From NCBI RefSeq assembly GCF_001624695.1, contig NZ_JSEP01000006.1, forward strand, positions 186,001-250,000: DNA of 64,000 bases. Reading direction: 5' to 3'. The notes under the pieces were generated by a model that worked only from the letters and a program-made list of their open reading frames with translations, searched no databases and was not told the origin of the DNA. The DNA is from Labrenzia sp. OB1 (lineage in GTDB: Bacteria; Pseudomonadota; Alphaproteobacteria; Rhizobiales; Stappiaceae). The translations under genes and the position numbers were made by a program. Shown in pieces: positions 19,032 to 29,408 of the stretch (its first letter is position 1; every line of letters begins with the position of its first letter).

Positions 19032-20552
19032 CTAGCCTGCCCGCACAGTGACTGTCGTTTCGATCGCCTTGCCGAGCTGGTTGACGCGCTTGCGCAGACG
19101 TTCGCCGTCGAGCGTGGCGAGATCCTTGCCGAGCTCCAGCGTCAGGCCGTCTTGCGTCTTCGAAATCCCGACCTTCGGAAGCAGGCCCGACATCGACGCG
19201 CTCAAGAGCGATGCGACGCGCAAGGTAGCGCCCAGCACCTTGGCCCGAATGCGAAGCCGATCGGTGAACAGATGCTGGATGACCGGCGACAACGCCCCTT
19301 CCCGCAGGCCGTCGTGCCGGTAGAACACGGCCGCAGCCAGATAGGCTCGGCTGGCATGATCCAGTCCGACGAACGAAGCATTGGAGATAATGTTGAGGCT
19401 CTGCTCTCCCCGGTAATCCGGATGCGCCCGCCAGCCGATGTCCGACAGCAGACAGGCGGCATGCCGCAGCCGGGTTTCGTTAGCGGTTTCCTCGATCTGC
19501 AGTTCCTTGAAGAGAGTATCCGTCCACGCGATCAGCTCTTCTGCGTGGTCCGGCGAACGGGCTCGCAGGATGCAGAGTTCGCGGGCGGCTTCGATGACAG
19601 CATCATGGGCCTGCATGTCCTGCGGCAGCTTTTCATGCAGCAACCCCTCACGAACACCGGTTGCGGAAAACATCAGCCGCTCGGCCTTCATTGCAATCAG
19701 CACCTGCTCCAGCACGACAGCGCCGATGGGAACCAGAGGACGCCGCTGCTTGGAGACCACGTCCGACTGGTCGACGCCTTCGAGATTGGGCACGGCGATC
19801 TTCCGGCAGAACTCGATGGCTTCCTCGGCGCTGATTTCGTAGTTATGCATCACGTGCAAGGGATACTTGTTCTGGATGAGATGCAGGCGGCCAAGGGAAC
19901 GCCAGGTCCCGCCGACCGCGTAGAATGTCCGCTCTCCTGGTGCAAGATCGGGCCATTCATACCCCTTGAGCGCATCCTCGGCGATCTTTCCAGCCTTGGC
20001 GAGCTTGCCATCCGCTTCTTCGGACAGTCGCAGGCCGCCCAGCGGGAATGTCGCGCCCACACCCGGCACGCCCTTCGAGATTTCCACGAGTTCAAGGCTG
20101 CCGCCGCCCATGTCTCCGACAATGCCGCGCGGTTGCCAAAACCCGGCGATCACCCCGAGCGCGGAATAGTAGGCTTCCTCGCCTCCGTTGAGAATGCGCA
20201 CCGGCGCATCGAGAAACGCTTCCACCTGACGCACGAATGCCGGCCCGTTTTCGGAATCCCGTGCTGCGGCGGTGGCTACGATATAGAGCTCCTTGCAGCC
20301 GATATGCTCGATCAGCGCCTTGAACCGCGCCAGCTCCCCAAGCGCCAGGTTGACCGAATCCTCCGCCATGCGTCCGGTCGCCGCGACGCCGCGGCCAAGG
20401 CCGGCAAGCAGCTTTTCGTTAAAGAGCATGGTTGGCGTGCGGGCAAGGCGTTCATAGATCACCAGGCGCACCGAATTTGAGCCGATGTCCACGACTGCCA
20501 CCGGTCCCGATCCGTTGAGACGACCTCGGGCCGGCTTGAATGCGCGTGTCAT
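19032..20552 (-). CDS. ppx: Exopolyphosphatase / guanosine pentaphosphatase
   Basis: This 506-residue Ppx/GppA enzyme hydrolyses inorganic polyphosphate from the ends. The actin-like ASKHA fold is clear: VVDIGSNSVRLVIYE at the N-terminus, the catalytic NGGEEAYYSALGV region, and the GDMGGGSLELVEI phosphate loop. The C-terminal half has HD-like helices with the segment LSDIGWRAHPDYRG. It starts 1 bp after the polyphosphate kinase stop, so synthesis and degradation of polyP are co-expressed. This pairing is common in alphaproteobacteria. Confidence 0.95.
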   Translation of the reverse strand: MTRAFKPARGRLNGSGPVAVVDIGSNSVRLVIYERLARTPTMLFNEKLLAGLGRGVAATGRMAEDSVNLALGELARFKALIEHIGCKELYIVATAAARDSENGPAFVRQVEAFLDAPVRILNGGEEAYYSALGVIAGFWQPRGIVGDMGGGSLELVEISKGVPGVGATFPLGGLRLSEEADGKLAKAGKIAEDALKGYEWPDLAPGERTFYAVGGTWRSLGRLHLIQNKYPLHVMHNYEISAEEAIEFCRKIAVPNLEGVDQSDVVSKQRRPLVPIGAVVLEQVLIAMKAERLMFSATGVREGLLHEKLPQDMQAHDAVIEAARELCILRARSPDHAEELIAWTDTLFKELQIEETANETRLRHAACLLSDIGWRAHPDYRGEQSLNIISNASFVGLDHASRAYLAAAVFYRHDGLREGALSPVIQHLFTDRLRIRAKVLGATLRVASLLSASMSGLLPKVGISKTQDGLTLELGKDLATLDGERLRKRVNQLGKAIETTVTVRAG

Positions 20553-20553
20553 G

Positions 20554-22788
20554 CTAACCTCGTTTTTGCCGCTTCAGGAACGGCTTTGGCCGATCGCTCT
20601 TCAGGGACTTGCCACGCCCCGACAAGGATGGATTGGTCATGAAATAGCGATGCGCATTGAAGGCTTCCTCATTTGCTCCCGGCAGTATCCGCTCATGACT
20701 TCCATCGGCAAGGATGCGCCAGCTTTGCTGATTGTCCTTGAGATTGGCGACCATGATCTGGTCGAGAACCTGTTCGTGAACGGTCGGCGTCAGCAGTGGC
20801 GCCAGAACCTCGACACGACGGTCGATGTTGCGAGGCATGAGATCAGCCGAGCCGATATAGACATGCGCTTTCGGCGAAGGCAGGCCGTGACCATTGCCGA
20901 AACAGTAGATGCGCGAATGTTCCAGAAAGCGTCCGACGATGGACTTGACCCGGATGTTTTCCGACAGTCCGTCGATGCCCGGCCGCAGGCAGCAGATACC
21001 GCGAATGATCAGATCGACCTGCACCCCGGCCTGACTGGCCCGGTAAAGCGCGTCAATGATTTCCGGATCGACAAGTGAATTCATCTTCATCCAGATCTGC
21101 GCCGGCCTGCCGTCCTTCGCATGCGTGATCTCCGCTTCGGTCAGTTCCAGCATGCGCCTGCGCAGATTGACCGGCGAAACGACGAGATTGTTGAGTTCTG
21201 CCGGCTCCGCATATCCGGTGATGTAGTTGAAGACCCGCGCCGCGTCTTCCGCGATGCCCGGATCGTCGGTGAAGAAGGACAGATCCTCGTAGATCCGCGC
21301 GGTGATCGGGTGATAGTTGCCTGTGCCGATATGGCAATATGTCTTCAACTGCCCCTGCTCGCGCTTGATGACCATGGACAGTTTGGAGTGGGTCTTCAGC
21401 TCGATGAAGCCGAACACCACCTGCACACCTGCGCGCTCCAGGTCGCGCGCCCATTTAATATTGGCCTCTTCGTCGAAGCGCGCCTTCAGCTCCACCAGCG
21501 CGGTGACCGATTTTCCGGCCTCGGCCGCCTCGGCCAGAGCCTTGACGATCGGGCTGTTGTTGGACGTCCGGTAGAGCGTCTGCTTGATCGCGACGACATC
21601 GGGATCGCGCGCGGCCTGACGCAGATACTGCACGACCACGTCGAAGGATTCGTAAGGGTGGTGGACGACGATGTCCTTCTGGTGAATCGCGGCAAGACAA
21701 TCGCCGCCATGCTCGCGGATACGCTCCGGAAACCTGGCCGTGTAAGGCTCGAATTTCAGATCCGGCCGCTCCAGATCGACAATCTGGGACAGATTGTTCA
21801 GCGCCAGCAGGCCATTTGCCAGGAAGATCTCGTTCTCGCTTACCTGAAGGGCTTCCGCCACGAACTCGCGCAAGGCAGGTGGTGTCGTGTCCTGAATTTC
21901 CAGACGGATCACAGATCCGCGGCGGCGGCGTTTCAGCGCGCTTTCGAAAAGGCGAACCAGATCTTCCGCTTCTTCCTCGATTTCAAGATCGCTGTCGCGG
22001 ATGACCCGGAACGCGCCCTTGCCGCGGATCTGGTAGCCGGGAAACAGCCGTCCGATGAAAAGGCTGACAACCTTTTCAATCGCGATAAAGCGGGCGGTGC
22101 TGCCGCCTCTGACCGGCAATTGCACAAACCTGTCGACCTGGTTTGGAATCCTCAGCAATGCGATCATGCCACGTCCGCCGGAGGTCGGAACCAGCTCGAA
22201 AACGATGGAAAAACCGAGATTGGGAATGAACGGGAATGGATGCGCCGGGTCGATGGCAAGCGGTGTCAGAACCGGGAATACATAGGCCAGGAAATAGTCC
22301 TTAAGCCAGGCCCGGTCAGCGTCGTCCAGCGTATCCCCCTTGAGGATCTCTATGCCCTTGTCGACGGTCTCACGGCGCAGCTCGCCCCAGATTTCCTGCT
22401 GGGAAGCCTGCAGCTCCCGCACAGCCTCACTGATTTTCTGCAACTGTTCGGACGGTGTCAGTCCGTCATCGGACAGGTTCATGACTTCTGCGCGATGCTG
22501 GCCGCGCAGGCCGGCGACGCGCACCATGAAGAATTCGTCGAGATTGTTGGCGGAGATCGACAGGAACCGGATGCGCTCCAGCAGCGGGTGGCTCTCGTTC
22601 ATCGCCTCTTCGAGGACGCGGCGATTGAACTGCAGCCAGGAGAGTTCCCGGTTCATGAAGCGGCCCGGAGACGTCGCCAGACCACTGCCATCGTCTTCAC
22701 CGCGGTCGGATGCCTGACGCTTGGTCATATCGGCTGCGGGACTTGTGGAGGAAGGCAGAATGTCAGAAACATCAGGAGTTTGATTCAT
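20554..22788 (-). CDS. ppk: Polyphosphate kinase 1
   Basis: This 744-residue enzyme makes polyphosphate from ATP via a phosphohistidine. The four expected domains are present. The N domain has [17 protein letters not shown]. The head domain follows. The first catalytic domain has the active histidine segment [21 protein letters not shown]. The second has [21 protein letters not shown]. The first 45 residues before the conserved core are low in conservation but contain no better start; AAGGA lies upstream of the ATG. It forms an operon with ppx (1-bp gap). hdaA lies 85 bp upstream on the same strand. Confidence 0.96.
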   Translation of the reverse strand: MNQTPDVSDILPSSTSPAADMTKRQASDRGEDDGSGLATSPGRFMNRELSWLQFNRRVLEEAMNESHPLLERIRFLSISANNLDEFFMVRVAGLRGQHRAEVMNLSDDGLTPSEQLQKISEAVRELQASQQEIWGELRRETVDKGIEILKGDTLDDADRAWLKDYFLAYVFPVLTPLAIDPAHPFPFIPNLGFSIVFELVPTSGGRGMIALLRIPNQVDRFVQLPVRGGSTARFIAIEKVVSLFIGRLFPGYQIRGKGAFRVIRDSDLEIEEEAEDLVRLFESALKRRRRGSVIRLEIQDTTPPALREFVAEALQVSENEIFLANGLLALNNLSQIVDLERPDLKFEPYTARFPERIREHGGDCLAAIHQKDIVVHHPYESFDVVVQYLRQAARDPDVVAIKQTLYRTSNNSPIVKALAEAAEAGKSVTALVELKARFDEEANIKWARDLERAGVQVVFGFIELKTHSKLSMVIKREQGQLKTYCHIGTGNYHPITARIYEDLSFFTDDPGIAEDAARVFNYITGYAEPAELNNLVVSPVNLRRRMLELTEAEITHAKDGRPAQIWMKMNSLVDPEIIDALYRASQAGVQVDLIIRGICCLRPGIDGLSENIRVKSIVGRFLEHSRIYCFGNGHGLPSPKAHVYIGSADLMPRNIDRRVEVLAPLLTPTVHEQVLDQIMVANLKDNQQSWRILADGSHERILPGANEEAFNAHRYFMTNPSLSGRGKSLKSDRPKPFLKRQKRG

Positions 22789-22873
22789 CGCATCATTCCT
22801 TCTACCGGTCCGGAGCGCTCACTAGCATGAACCCCTGAGCAGGCAAATGACAGTCCTTTTGCAATTTGAACGA

Positions 22874-23554
22874 TCATGCGCCCTTATGCACTTTTTCAAG
22901 AACACGGCCGACCAGCGGCTTGGTAATCCCCACGCGCCCGGCCAGTGCTTCCCGGTCGATCGCCTCCACCGCGCGCATGGCGACCTCCAGCGACCGTTCC
23001 ATACGTACGACGAGATAATCCACAACACCGATATCCACGGAAATCTGACGGTCGGCGAAGAGTTTGACCAGAACCCGGCGCAACAGATCGTCATCGGGTT
23101 CCTGAATTTCCACGGGCGTGGCCGCGCGTAGGCGCGACATGAGATCGGGAAGCGCGATATTCCAGCTTGCCGGCCAGGTGCGGCTGGTGATCAGAACGGT
23201 TCGGCCCGCCTGTTTGGAAGCGTTCAGCAGGTGGAACAGTGCCGTGTCATCGACACCGCGATGAGCATCCTCGACAACGGCTGCCGGGGCTGCTGCCAGG
23301 GTTTCGACGACGGCTTCGCGCAGATCCTTCGCGGCGATGACGACCGCGCCGGTATCTTCCTGAAAAGCCCTGACAAGATGCGTCTTGCCGGACCCGACGG
23401 GCCCAGCCAGCACCGCCACCGGAGATGGCCAGTCGGGCCAGCGCTCAAGAAGTTCGAACGCCGCCCGGTTCGAGCTGCCAACGAGGTAATCCTCACGGCT
23501 GAGAGCGGCCTCGTGCGGCAGCTCTAACGGCAGTTGGCGCGGTGGTTCCGCCAT
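22874..23554 (-). CDS. hdaA: DnaA-related regulatory protein HdaA (Hda homologue)
   Basis: This 226-residue AAA+ protein resembles the ATPase domain of DnaA without the DNA-binding domain. A PLELPHE segment near the N-terminus fits the beta-clamp-binding motif of Hda proteins. Walker A is GPVGSGKTH and the Walker B-like segment is AAVVEDAHR. With the sliding clamp, Hda proteins stimulate ATP hydrolysis by DnaA and so prevent over-initiation. It lies 11 bp downstream of the PerM-type permease gene. The perM-hda arrangement is conserved in many proteobacteria. Confidence 0.9.
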   Translation of the reverse strand: MAEPPRQLPLELPHEAALSREDYLVGSSNRAAFELLERWPDWPSPVAVLAGPVGSGKTHLVRAFQEDTGAVVIAAKDLREAVVETLAAAPAAVVEDAHRGVDDTALFHLLNASKQAGRTVLITSRTWPASWNIALPDLMSRLRAATPVEIQEPDDDLLRRVLVKLFADRQISVDIGVVDYLVVRMERSLEVAMRAVEAIDREALAGRVGITKPLVGRVLEKVHKGA

Positions 23555-23565
23555 GGATCTGACAC

Positions 23566-24663
23566 TTACTCTTCTACACTGTCTTCCGGCACCGCTGCCG
23601 GTCGGCCGGTTCCCCTGTACACGGGGCTTGCTAGGTACTGCCTAAGGGCGAAGCGCGCAAGCACGCCGATCATCGCAGCGGCCGGAACAGCGATCAACAT
23701 CCCCACAAATCCAAAGAGATATCCAAAGGCGAAGAGGGCGAACATCAACGTCACCGGATGAAGGCCGGTGCTGTCCCCGACAAGCTTCGGCTGCAGAATG
23801 TTGCCTTCCAGGAACTGACCGACGGCGAAAATCGACGCAACGGCGATAATCCATGGCCATTCGGGCCAGAACTGCACCAGCGCCACACCGACGGAAAGCA
23901 CGAGGCCCAGACCTGCGCCTACAAACGGAATGAAACTGACCAGTCCGGCTCCCATGCCGATGAGAAGGCCAAAATTGAGCCCGATCACCGCCAGAGAAAC
24001 CGCGTAGAATGTTCCCAGTATCAGGCAGACGGACACCTGGCCACGCACGAAGCCGGCGACAGCCGCATCCATTTCAGCGGCAAGTTCGCGGATCTGTGCC
24101 TGATGGTCGCGCGGCAGCCAGCTGTCGATACGCTCGACCATGCGGTCCCAGTCCAACAGCAGGTAGAATGCAACCACCGGCGTGATGACGAACAGGGAGA
24201 GGATCGACAGCAGCGCCTGACCGCCGCTCCACAAAGATTGGGCCAGCTTGCCCACGAAGGACGCCCCCTGCCCGATCAGGTTGCTCATCGTCGCCTGCAG
24301 ATCCTCCGCATTGATGCCGGCGGCAGCAGCGAGACCGGACCCGAAGTTCTTCGACAGCAACCCCTGAAGCTGACGGACGAGATCTGGAAAATTCTCAAGG
24401 AACTTGGCCAGTTGATCACCGAGCACCGGCAACAGGAGGATGAAAAACAGAACCAGGATGAAGATAAAGCCTAAAAGGATGGTGAGTGTCGCCCACATCC
24501 GCCCTATGCCGACCCTTTCCAGCCGGTCGCAGACCGGGTCGAGCAGATAGGCGACCGCCATTCCGGCAACGAATGGCAGAAGCACGCCGGAAAACACATA
24601 CAGAAAGGCGCAGAACACAGCCAGGGACAGCAACCAGAATTGGACCTGACGGCGAAGGGTCAT
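23566..24663 (-). CDS. AI-2E/PerM-family membrane transporter
   Basis: This 365-residue multi-pass membrane protein has about eight TM helices. There is a hydrophilic middle section (amphipathic, around residues 70-140). A C-terminal glycine/proline-rich helical block includes VSFIPFVGAGLGLVLSVGVAL. Family members are proposed exporters of autoinducer-2 or sodium/proton-linked permeases; the substrate here is unknown. The start at MTLRRQVQFWLL has AAGGAG 7 bp upstream. A frame open further upstream lacks a signal. Co-transcription with hdaA is likely from the 11-bp gap. It is divergent from purM. Confidence 0.88.
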   Translation of the reverse strand: MTLRRQVQFWLLSLAVFCAFLYVFSGVLLPFVAGMAVAYLLDPVCDRLERVGIGRMWATLTILLGFIFILVLFFILLLPVLGDQLAKFLENFPDLVRQLQGLLSKNFGSGLAAAAGINAEDLQATMSNLIGQGASFVGKLAQSLWSGGQALLSILSLFVITPVVAFYLLLDWDRMVERIDSWLPRDHQAQIRELAAEMDAAVAGFVRGQVSVCLILGTFYAVSLAVIGLNFGLLIGMGAGLVSFIPFVGAGLGLVLSVGVALVQFWPEWPWIIAVASIFAVGQFLEGNILQPKLVGDSTGLHPVTLMFALFAFGYLFGFVGMLIAVPAAAMIGVLARFALRQYLASPVYRGTGRPAAVPEDSVEE

Positions 24664-24884
24664 AAATGGCTCCTTGTAAAATGGGGCGGAAAGGTTTGTC
24701 CTTACGTGCACATGGGATCAAACCCGTGTGCCGGTCAAGCCCGTCGGCCGGTTTTGGTTCGGGTGCGAAGACCGTTTCCGGCCGCCGCCCGGGGCGACGA
24801 GTCGCCGACTGCACACTTGTTTTCCGAGGCACCAGACTGTAAGCCGCGTGGCACAGCCAAACGCACGAAATTCCGGAGCGCCCA

Positions 24885-25976
24885 ATGAGCCAGACCACCC
24901 CGCCCAGCAATGGCCTGACCTACGCGGATGCCGGTGTTGATATCGACGCCGGCAACGAACTGGTGAACCGCATCAAACCGCTGGTCAAGGCGACTTCCCG
25001 ACCGGGCGCGGACAGCGACATCGGCGGGTTCGGCGGTCTGTTCGATCTCAAGGGCGCAGGGTTTACCGATCCGGTCCTGGTCGCCGCCAACGACGGTGTG
25101 GGCACCAAGCTGAAAATTGCCATCGAAACCGGCCAGCACCGCACGGTGGGAATCGATCTCGTGGCCATGTGCGTCAACGACCTCGTGGTTCAGGGCGCCG
25201 AACCGCTGTTCTTCCTGGACTATTTCGCCACCGGCGCTCTGGACGTCGATACCGCGACGGATGTGGTCGCGGGTATCGCCGATGGCTGCAAGCAGGCAGG
25301 TGCCGCACTGATTGGCGGCGAGACCGCCGAAATGCCCGGCATGTATGTGCAAGGCGATTACGACCTTGCGGGCTTTTCCGTCGGTGCGGTCGAACGCGGT
25401 GCTATCCTGCCGCGCAAGGATGTGGCCGAAGGCGATGTGCTGCTCGGCCTCGCCTCCTCCGGCGTTCATTCCAACGGCTATTCCATGGTCCGCAAGATCG
25501 TCGAGTTTTCCGGCCTCACTTGGTCCGATGCCGCCCCCTTCGACAGCGACAGATCGCTGGGCGAAGCCCTGATGGTGCCGACACGGATCTACGTCAAACC
25601 GCTTCTGGCCGCGCTCAGGAAAACCTCCGGCATCAAGGCGCTTGCCCATATCACTGGCGGCGGCCTGACGGAAAACCTGCCGCGTGTCCTGCCGGACAGC
25701 TGCTCGGCGCGGATCGATCTGGCGGACATAGACGTCCCCGCCGTCTTCGGATGGCTCTCGGAAACCGGCGGTGTCGCGCAGACCGAGCTGCTGCGCACCT
25801 TCAACTGCGGTATCGGCATGGTGGCGGTGGTTTGCGAAGACGAAGCGGAATCGGTCGCCAGTGTTCTGAGGGACGCAGGCGAGACGGTGACGGCGATCGG
25901 CCGCATCGAGGCGGCGGGCGCTGCTCCCGTGCTTTTCGACAACAGCCTGACTATTTCGGCAGGCGTTTCAAAATGA
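24885..25976 (+). CDS. purM: Phosphoribosylformylglycinamidine cyclo-ligase
   Basis: This 363-residue ATP-dependent enzyme makes AIR, the fifth step of purine synthesis. Family marks include [17 protein letters not shown] at the start, the ATP/phosphate segment [14 protein letters not shown], the loop [25 protein letters not shown], and [11 protein letters not shown]. The 4-bp ATGA overlap with purN shows translational coupling. The 220 bp between it and the divergent PerM gene must hold its promoter. I saw no convincing riboswitch there. Confidence 0.97.
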   Translation: MSQTTPPSNGLTYADAGVDIDAGNELVNRIKPLVKATSRPGADSDIGGFGGLFDLKGAGFTDPVLVAANDGVGTKLKIAIETGQHRTVGIDLVAMCVNDLVVQGAEPLFFLDYFATGALDVDTATDVVAGIADGCKQAGAALIGGETAEMPGMYVQGDYDLAGFSVGAVERGAILPRKDVAEGDVLLGLASSGVHSNGYSMVRKIVEFSGLTWSDAAPFDSDRSLGEALMVPTRIYVKPLLAALRKTSGIKALAHITGGGLTENLPRVLPDSCSARIDLADIDVPAVFGWLSETGGVAQTELLRTFNCGIGMVAVVCEDEAESVASVLRDAGETVTAIGRIEAAGAAPVLFDNSLTISAGVSK

Positions 25977-26620
25977 CCCGCCGGAAGACCGCCATTCTGA
26001 TCTCCGGGCGTGGTTCAAACATGGGTGCGCTGATTTCGGCGGCAATGCAGCCGGAGTATCCGGCGGAAATCGCCCTGGTGCTTTCCAACCGGCCGGACGC
26101 ACCGGGACTTGAGCGGGCCGCCGATCTCGGGATCGCGACCGCTGTGGTCGATCACAAGGAGTTCTCCGGCGACCGGCAGGCCTTCGAGCGCCAGGTGGAC
26201 GCGGTCCTGAAGGACCACCGCATCGAATTCGTCGCCCTCGCCGGCTTCATGCGCATTCTGACGCCGTTTCTGGTGGGCGCCTGGTCAAACCGGATGATCA
26301 ACATTCATCCGGCCCTCCTGCCCTCCTTCAAGGGCCTTGCCACGCATGAGCGCGCTTTGGAGGAAGGCGTAAAACTTCACGGCGCGACTGTGCATTTCGT
26401 CTCGGCGGAAATGGACGACGGTCCGATCATCATCCAGGGAGCTGTGCCGGTACTCGACACCGACACCCCGGACACGCTTGCCGCACGTGTGCTGGAAGTG
26501 GAGCACAAGATCTATCCGAAGGCGCTGGCGCTGGTTGCCGCCGGCAAGGCCAGGGTCGCGGGTACCCGCGTAACGGGCGGCGAATGCGATGCCGAGCCCG
26601 CAGACCTGGTGTGGCCCTGA
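25973..26620 (+). CDS. purN: Phosphoribosylglycinamide formyltransferase
   Basis: This 215-residue enzyme formylates GAR with 10-formyl-tetrahydrofolate. It begins with [13 protein letters not shown], the phosphate loop. The catalytic triad region reads [12 protein letters not shown], with [10 protein letters not shown] downstream. The start was set at ATG 25973, inside the purM stop (ATGA). The frame is open further upstream only because it shadows purM. No intrinsic terminator was found in the 123 bp to the next, convergent gene. Confidence 0.97.
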   Translation: MTRRKTAILISGRGSNMGALISAAMQPEYPAEIALVLSNRPDAPGLERAADLGIATAVVDHKEFSGDRQAFERQVDAVLKDHRIEFVALAGFMRILTPFLVGAWSNRMINIHPALLPSFKGLATHERALEEGVKLHGATVHFVSAEMDDGPIIIQGAVPVLDTDTPDTLAARVLEVEHKIYPKALALVAAGKARVAGTRVTGGECDAEPADLVWP

Positions 26621-26743
26621 CCCACACTCACACCCAGAGACTATTTGAAACTCACCGGGGTGCTGACCTTGCCCGGATGATGAGCCGTATACCGCAAAGC
26701 CCACCCGAACGTATCCTGCGGCTTGACAATAGCCACAAGGGAA

Positions 26744-27334
26744 TCACGACGCCTGCCTGAGCGTGAAATGCAATTCAAAGGACATGTCCAGGTCAGCGGG
26801 AGTATCCGCAATCAGACCTTCACTATTCGATTCAAGATTTTTCAAATCCGCCTTTTCCGCTCTGCTCAGCCATTTCAGAATTCTCGCCTGTATGGATGCC
26901 AATTTTCCCTCTGCGCTCTCGGATGAGAAAATATTGACAAGCTTCTGAAAAATAGTCCTTATCTCAGATTCTATCTGAGCCTGTGACGGATCGTAGCGCT
27001 GCAACGCCAGCCATTCGTGCGCCAACTCGAAATCGGTCTTACCTGTCGCCTCGAAAATTTCCTCGATGCCGGAGCAAGGCTGCCCCCGGGGCCAGACCGC
27101 CGCTCCGCCTGACAGCGCCAGGGCTGTGCGGTCCGCGATCAAGGCATTCCGGCTAGCCGGGTCTTCCCATTCCAGGGTCTGTGAATTCTGGACATCGGTA
27201 TGCAGGATTTCGTATCTGGAAAGCTGGTGCCAGATCGTCCGCGTAGGTGTGAATAGCTGCGAGTGGACAGCAACGAGAAGATGAGCTGCCTCGCGGCGCG
27301 CCAGTGTTTCGCGGTCTTGCGGAGCCCGTTTCAT
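26744..27334 (-). CDS. Unknown protein, last gene of the nine-gene modification/export cluster
   Basis: I do not recognise this 196-residue protein. It is soluble, mostly helical by appearance, with no signal peptide or TM segment. It has tryptophans and histidines in the N-terminal half (IWHQLSRYEILHTDVQ) and a charged helical C-terminal half. The start is the ATG that overlaps the stop of the upstream oxygenase gene by 4 bp (ATGA), so it is translated as part of that operon. Frames further upstream lie inside the neighbour. It could be a partner subunit or carrier for the oxygenase, but nothing in the sequence proves this. Confidence 0.75.
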   Translation of the reverse strand: MKRAPQDRETLARREAAHLLVAVHSQLFTPTRTIWHQLSRYEILHTDVQNSQTLEWEDPASRNALIADRTALALSGGAAVWPRGQPCSGIEEIFEATGKTDFELAHEWLALQRYDPSQAQIESEIRTIFQKLVNIFSSESAEGKLASIQARILKWLSRAEKADLKNLESNSEGLIADTPADLDMSFELHFTLRQAS

Positions 27335-28434
27335 GAACACAGCCTTTCCGCAAATTTCCCGTCGTCGCCTGCCGAAAGGTGGCCGAACGACCTCTCCCAC
27401 TGGCTCGCCAGCCAGTTCTCGTAATCAATAGTCTCCGGCTGGTCTATGACGAAACAGACAGGAAGGATGGTGCGCTCGGTCGCGGAGTCCGCGGCATGAA
27501 GAAGGGTCAGGTTGTTGCCCATGAGCAAATCGTATCGATCGGCCACGGCGGAGACTTCCAGCCGGTCACGGAATTCGGGCCACGAGAGTCCTGTGCATTC
27601 GAAACACTGGTGGCAGAAGAGGCGCATTCCAGGGCCGTCACAGGTCCCGCACGGACACGCATCCGCCATTTCGCACAGTTTCGGCATGCTGGCATATTGC
27701 TCGGGCCAGAGTTCGCTTTCGGCTCGCGGTCCGCTTGTCAGGACATGAAACTCCGGATCCCTTGCGCCAAGGATAGCCGCGATCGTCGGATATCGCGAAC
27801 GATGCGTGCTGCGCAAATCCAGAGCATTGCGTATATTCCGTTCGCAGAACCCGGCTAATTCACCGAGCCCGGCATCTGAATCGCCGGTCTGGTGACGATA
27901 TGCCAGTTCAAGGGCCGCAAACAGGCTGTAGTAGTAGGTTGTACCGGGAGGCTGTCCGGTGTTTGTGATGATGAAGCCCTGATACATCTTGTGTGAAGCA
28001 CGTTTGAAGTACCATTTGTTGGAGAAGAGCCGGTCCCTGGCGTCGAAACCGGGACGATGGCGGCGGCTGGGCGTCAGATAGCTCTGATGTCCGCCATCAC
28101 TATGCGGCAGCAGGAAACGGCGCTTGTGAAACGTGGCAACCGGCGTTCCGCAGCTTTCCTGATCGAACTCGACATAGGTTTCCGATGGCAATTTGAACGT
28201 GTTTTTCATGCGCGAGATAATTGCTTCGAGCCGTATCGAGAGCTTTTCGAAAACGATTTCCTTGGTGTCCTCGGCGTTATTGAGCCTCAACTGCAGGATG
28301 TCGCCGCCGATCAGAGCGGCCGCCGCACGTTCGCACATCTCATTCGCCGCACTTTCCGACAATGCGTCGGACCATTCGACCAAACATACCGCCGGCGCAG
28401 CGGGCGTCCAATTGTCGTTTCCGGTCCCGGTCAT
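27331..28434 (-). CDS. Putative 2-oxoglutarate/Fe(II) oxygenase (TauD/clavaminate synthase-like) with cysteine-rich insert
   Basis: This protein has 367 residues. I infer the double-stranded beta-helix oxygenase fold from the iron triad candidates H111-x-D113 (LLPHSDGG) and distal H313, with R321 eight residues later (LLHAADSATER), the usual 2OG-binding distance. The segment GQPPGTTYYYSLFAAL matches the TauD-type GG-x-T region. Unusual is a cysteine cluster at C254, C260, C262, C265, C274, C277 and C280, just before the distal histidine, which looks like a zinc knuckle. It overlaps the kinase gene and the unknown last gene by 4 bp each. Family membership is an inference from motifs; the substrate is unknown. 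Confidence 0.6.
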   Translation of the reverse strand: MTGTGNDNWTPAAPAVCLVEWSDALSESAANEMCERAAAALIGGDILQLRLNNAEDTKEIVFEKLSIRLEAIISRMKNTFKLPSETYVEFDQESCGTPVATFHKRRFLLPHSDGGHQSYLTPSRRHRPGFDARDRLFSNKWYFKRASHKMYQGFIITNTGQPPGTTYYYSLFAALELAYRHQTGDSDAGLGELAGFCERNIRNALDLRSTHRSRYPTIAAILGARDPEFHVLTSGPRAESELWPEQYASMPKLCEMADACPCGTCDGPGMRLFCHQCFECTGLSWPEFRDRLEVSAVADRYDLLMGNNLTLLHAADSATERTILPVCFVIDQPETIDYENWLASQWERSFGHLSAGDDGKFAERLCS

Positions 28435-29408
28435 GATCCTTCCTCCTTGCCTGACATCGCCCGGGGCCACAGTTTCAGCCGCTCGAGCAATTCTCTGGTT
28501 CTTGCCTTCATATTCTCGTGCAGTACGGGATCGCTGAATTCTTCACGGCTGACGACAACCAGCAAAGCCGAGATGTCCAGTTCATAGGCATCAAGAAGCT
28601 CATGAACAGAAAGCCGGTCTTTCTCCTGCCAGGCGTAGCCTCGCCAGAACCGCTCGCTCAGCAATCCGCATGCTCTCAAGCGGGACAGCTCGAGAACGGG
28701 ATCGCCGACCATGGCGTTCGATAAATCCAATATGGCCGCGATCCGGCCATCGACAATCGCCAGGTTCGGCGCCCGAAGGTCAAGATGCAGCAATGAGCCG
28801 GCAGAGGATTCACGTCCGGCGATGATTTCCGTCAGGGCCGAACGGATCTCCTCAAGCGGTGGCAATTCCATGTACCGGCGTGCCGCGCTCAACCGCTGAA
28901 GTATCCGGTCGATGACATGGCTTTCCCAACCACCGCAGCTCTTTACTGCCACGGTTTCGTCCGCGCCGGGCCTGATGGCATGAATGCGAGACGCAATGAA
29001 CCCGAGTTGCTCATGAACAGATTCCGGAACTTCGGAACAAGGTATGTGCGGAACATACTCGTAGACGACCCAGGAGCGATCGCGCGGGTCTTCGTCAGAA
29101 CGCAGGTTCCAGGCCAGGACCTCAGGTGTTGGAATGGACACCTCGCGCAAGAGTGAAGCAACCCCGACCTCCTTCTCGACCGTGTCGCGGAAGTCGACAA
29201 CCCCTTCATAGCTGGTGTGCAGAATCTCGCTCCTGGCAGTGCGGACCACCGCAACGGGACGGGTCTGGTCGACCACCAGATCGACCCAGCAATCGACCCC
29301 TTCCCTGAAGGGTTCCACAGCAATGCGCCGCCCGGAGAAATGGTGAGCGACCGACTTTTCCAGCCATACGCACCGCGCCACCGGCGAGATATCCTGAACG
29401 CTATGCAT
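28431..29408 (-). CDS. APH-like phosphotransferase (aminoglycoside/choline kinase fold)
   Basis: This 325-residue small-molecule kinase has the APH catalytic loop HLDLRAPN (H208, D210, N215) and the metal-binding D228 in ILDLSNAMVGDP. The N-lobe shows WVDLVVDQTRPVAVVRT and a helix with EKEVGVASLLREV. The hinge reads VVYEYVP. Enzymes of this fold phosphorylate aminoglycosides, choline, homoserine, fructosamines or other hydroxyl/amine metabolites. In biosynthetic operons they can give self-protection or activate an intermediate. The start at ATG 29408 overlaps the ureohydrolase stop by 8 bp; an in-frame stretch upstream lies inside that gene. A histidine phosphatase in the same operon could reverse its action. 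Confidence 0.75.
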   Translation of the reverse strand: MHSVQDISPVARCVWLEKSVAHHFSGRRIAVEPFREGVDCWVDLVVDQTRPVAVVRTARSEILHTSYEGVVDFRDTVEKEVGVASLLREVSIPTPEVLAWNLRSDEDPRDRSWVVYEYVPHIPCSEVPESVHEQLGFIASRIHAIRPGADETVAVKSCGGWESHVIDRILQRLSAARRYMELPPLEEIRSALTEIIAGRESSAGSLLHLDLRAPNLAIVDGRIAAILDLSNAMVGDPVLELSRLRACGLLSERFWRGYAWQEKDRLSVHELLDAYELDISALLVVVSREEFSDPVLHENMKARTRELLERLKLWPRAMSGKEEGS

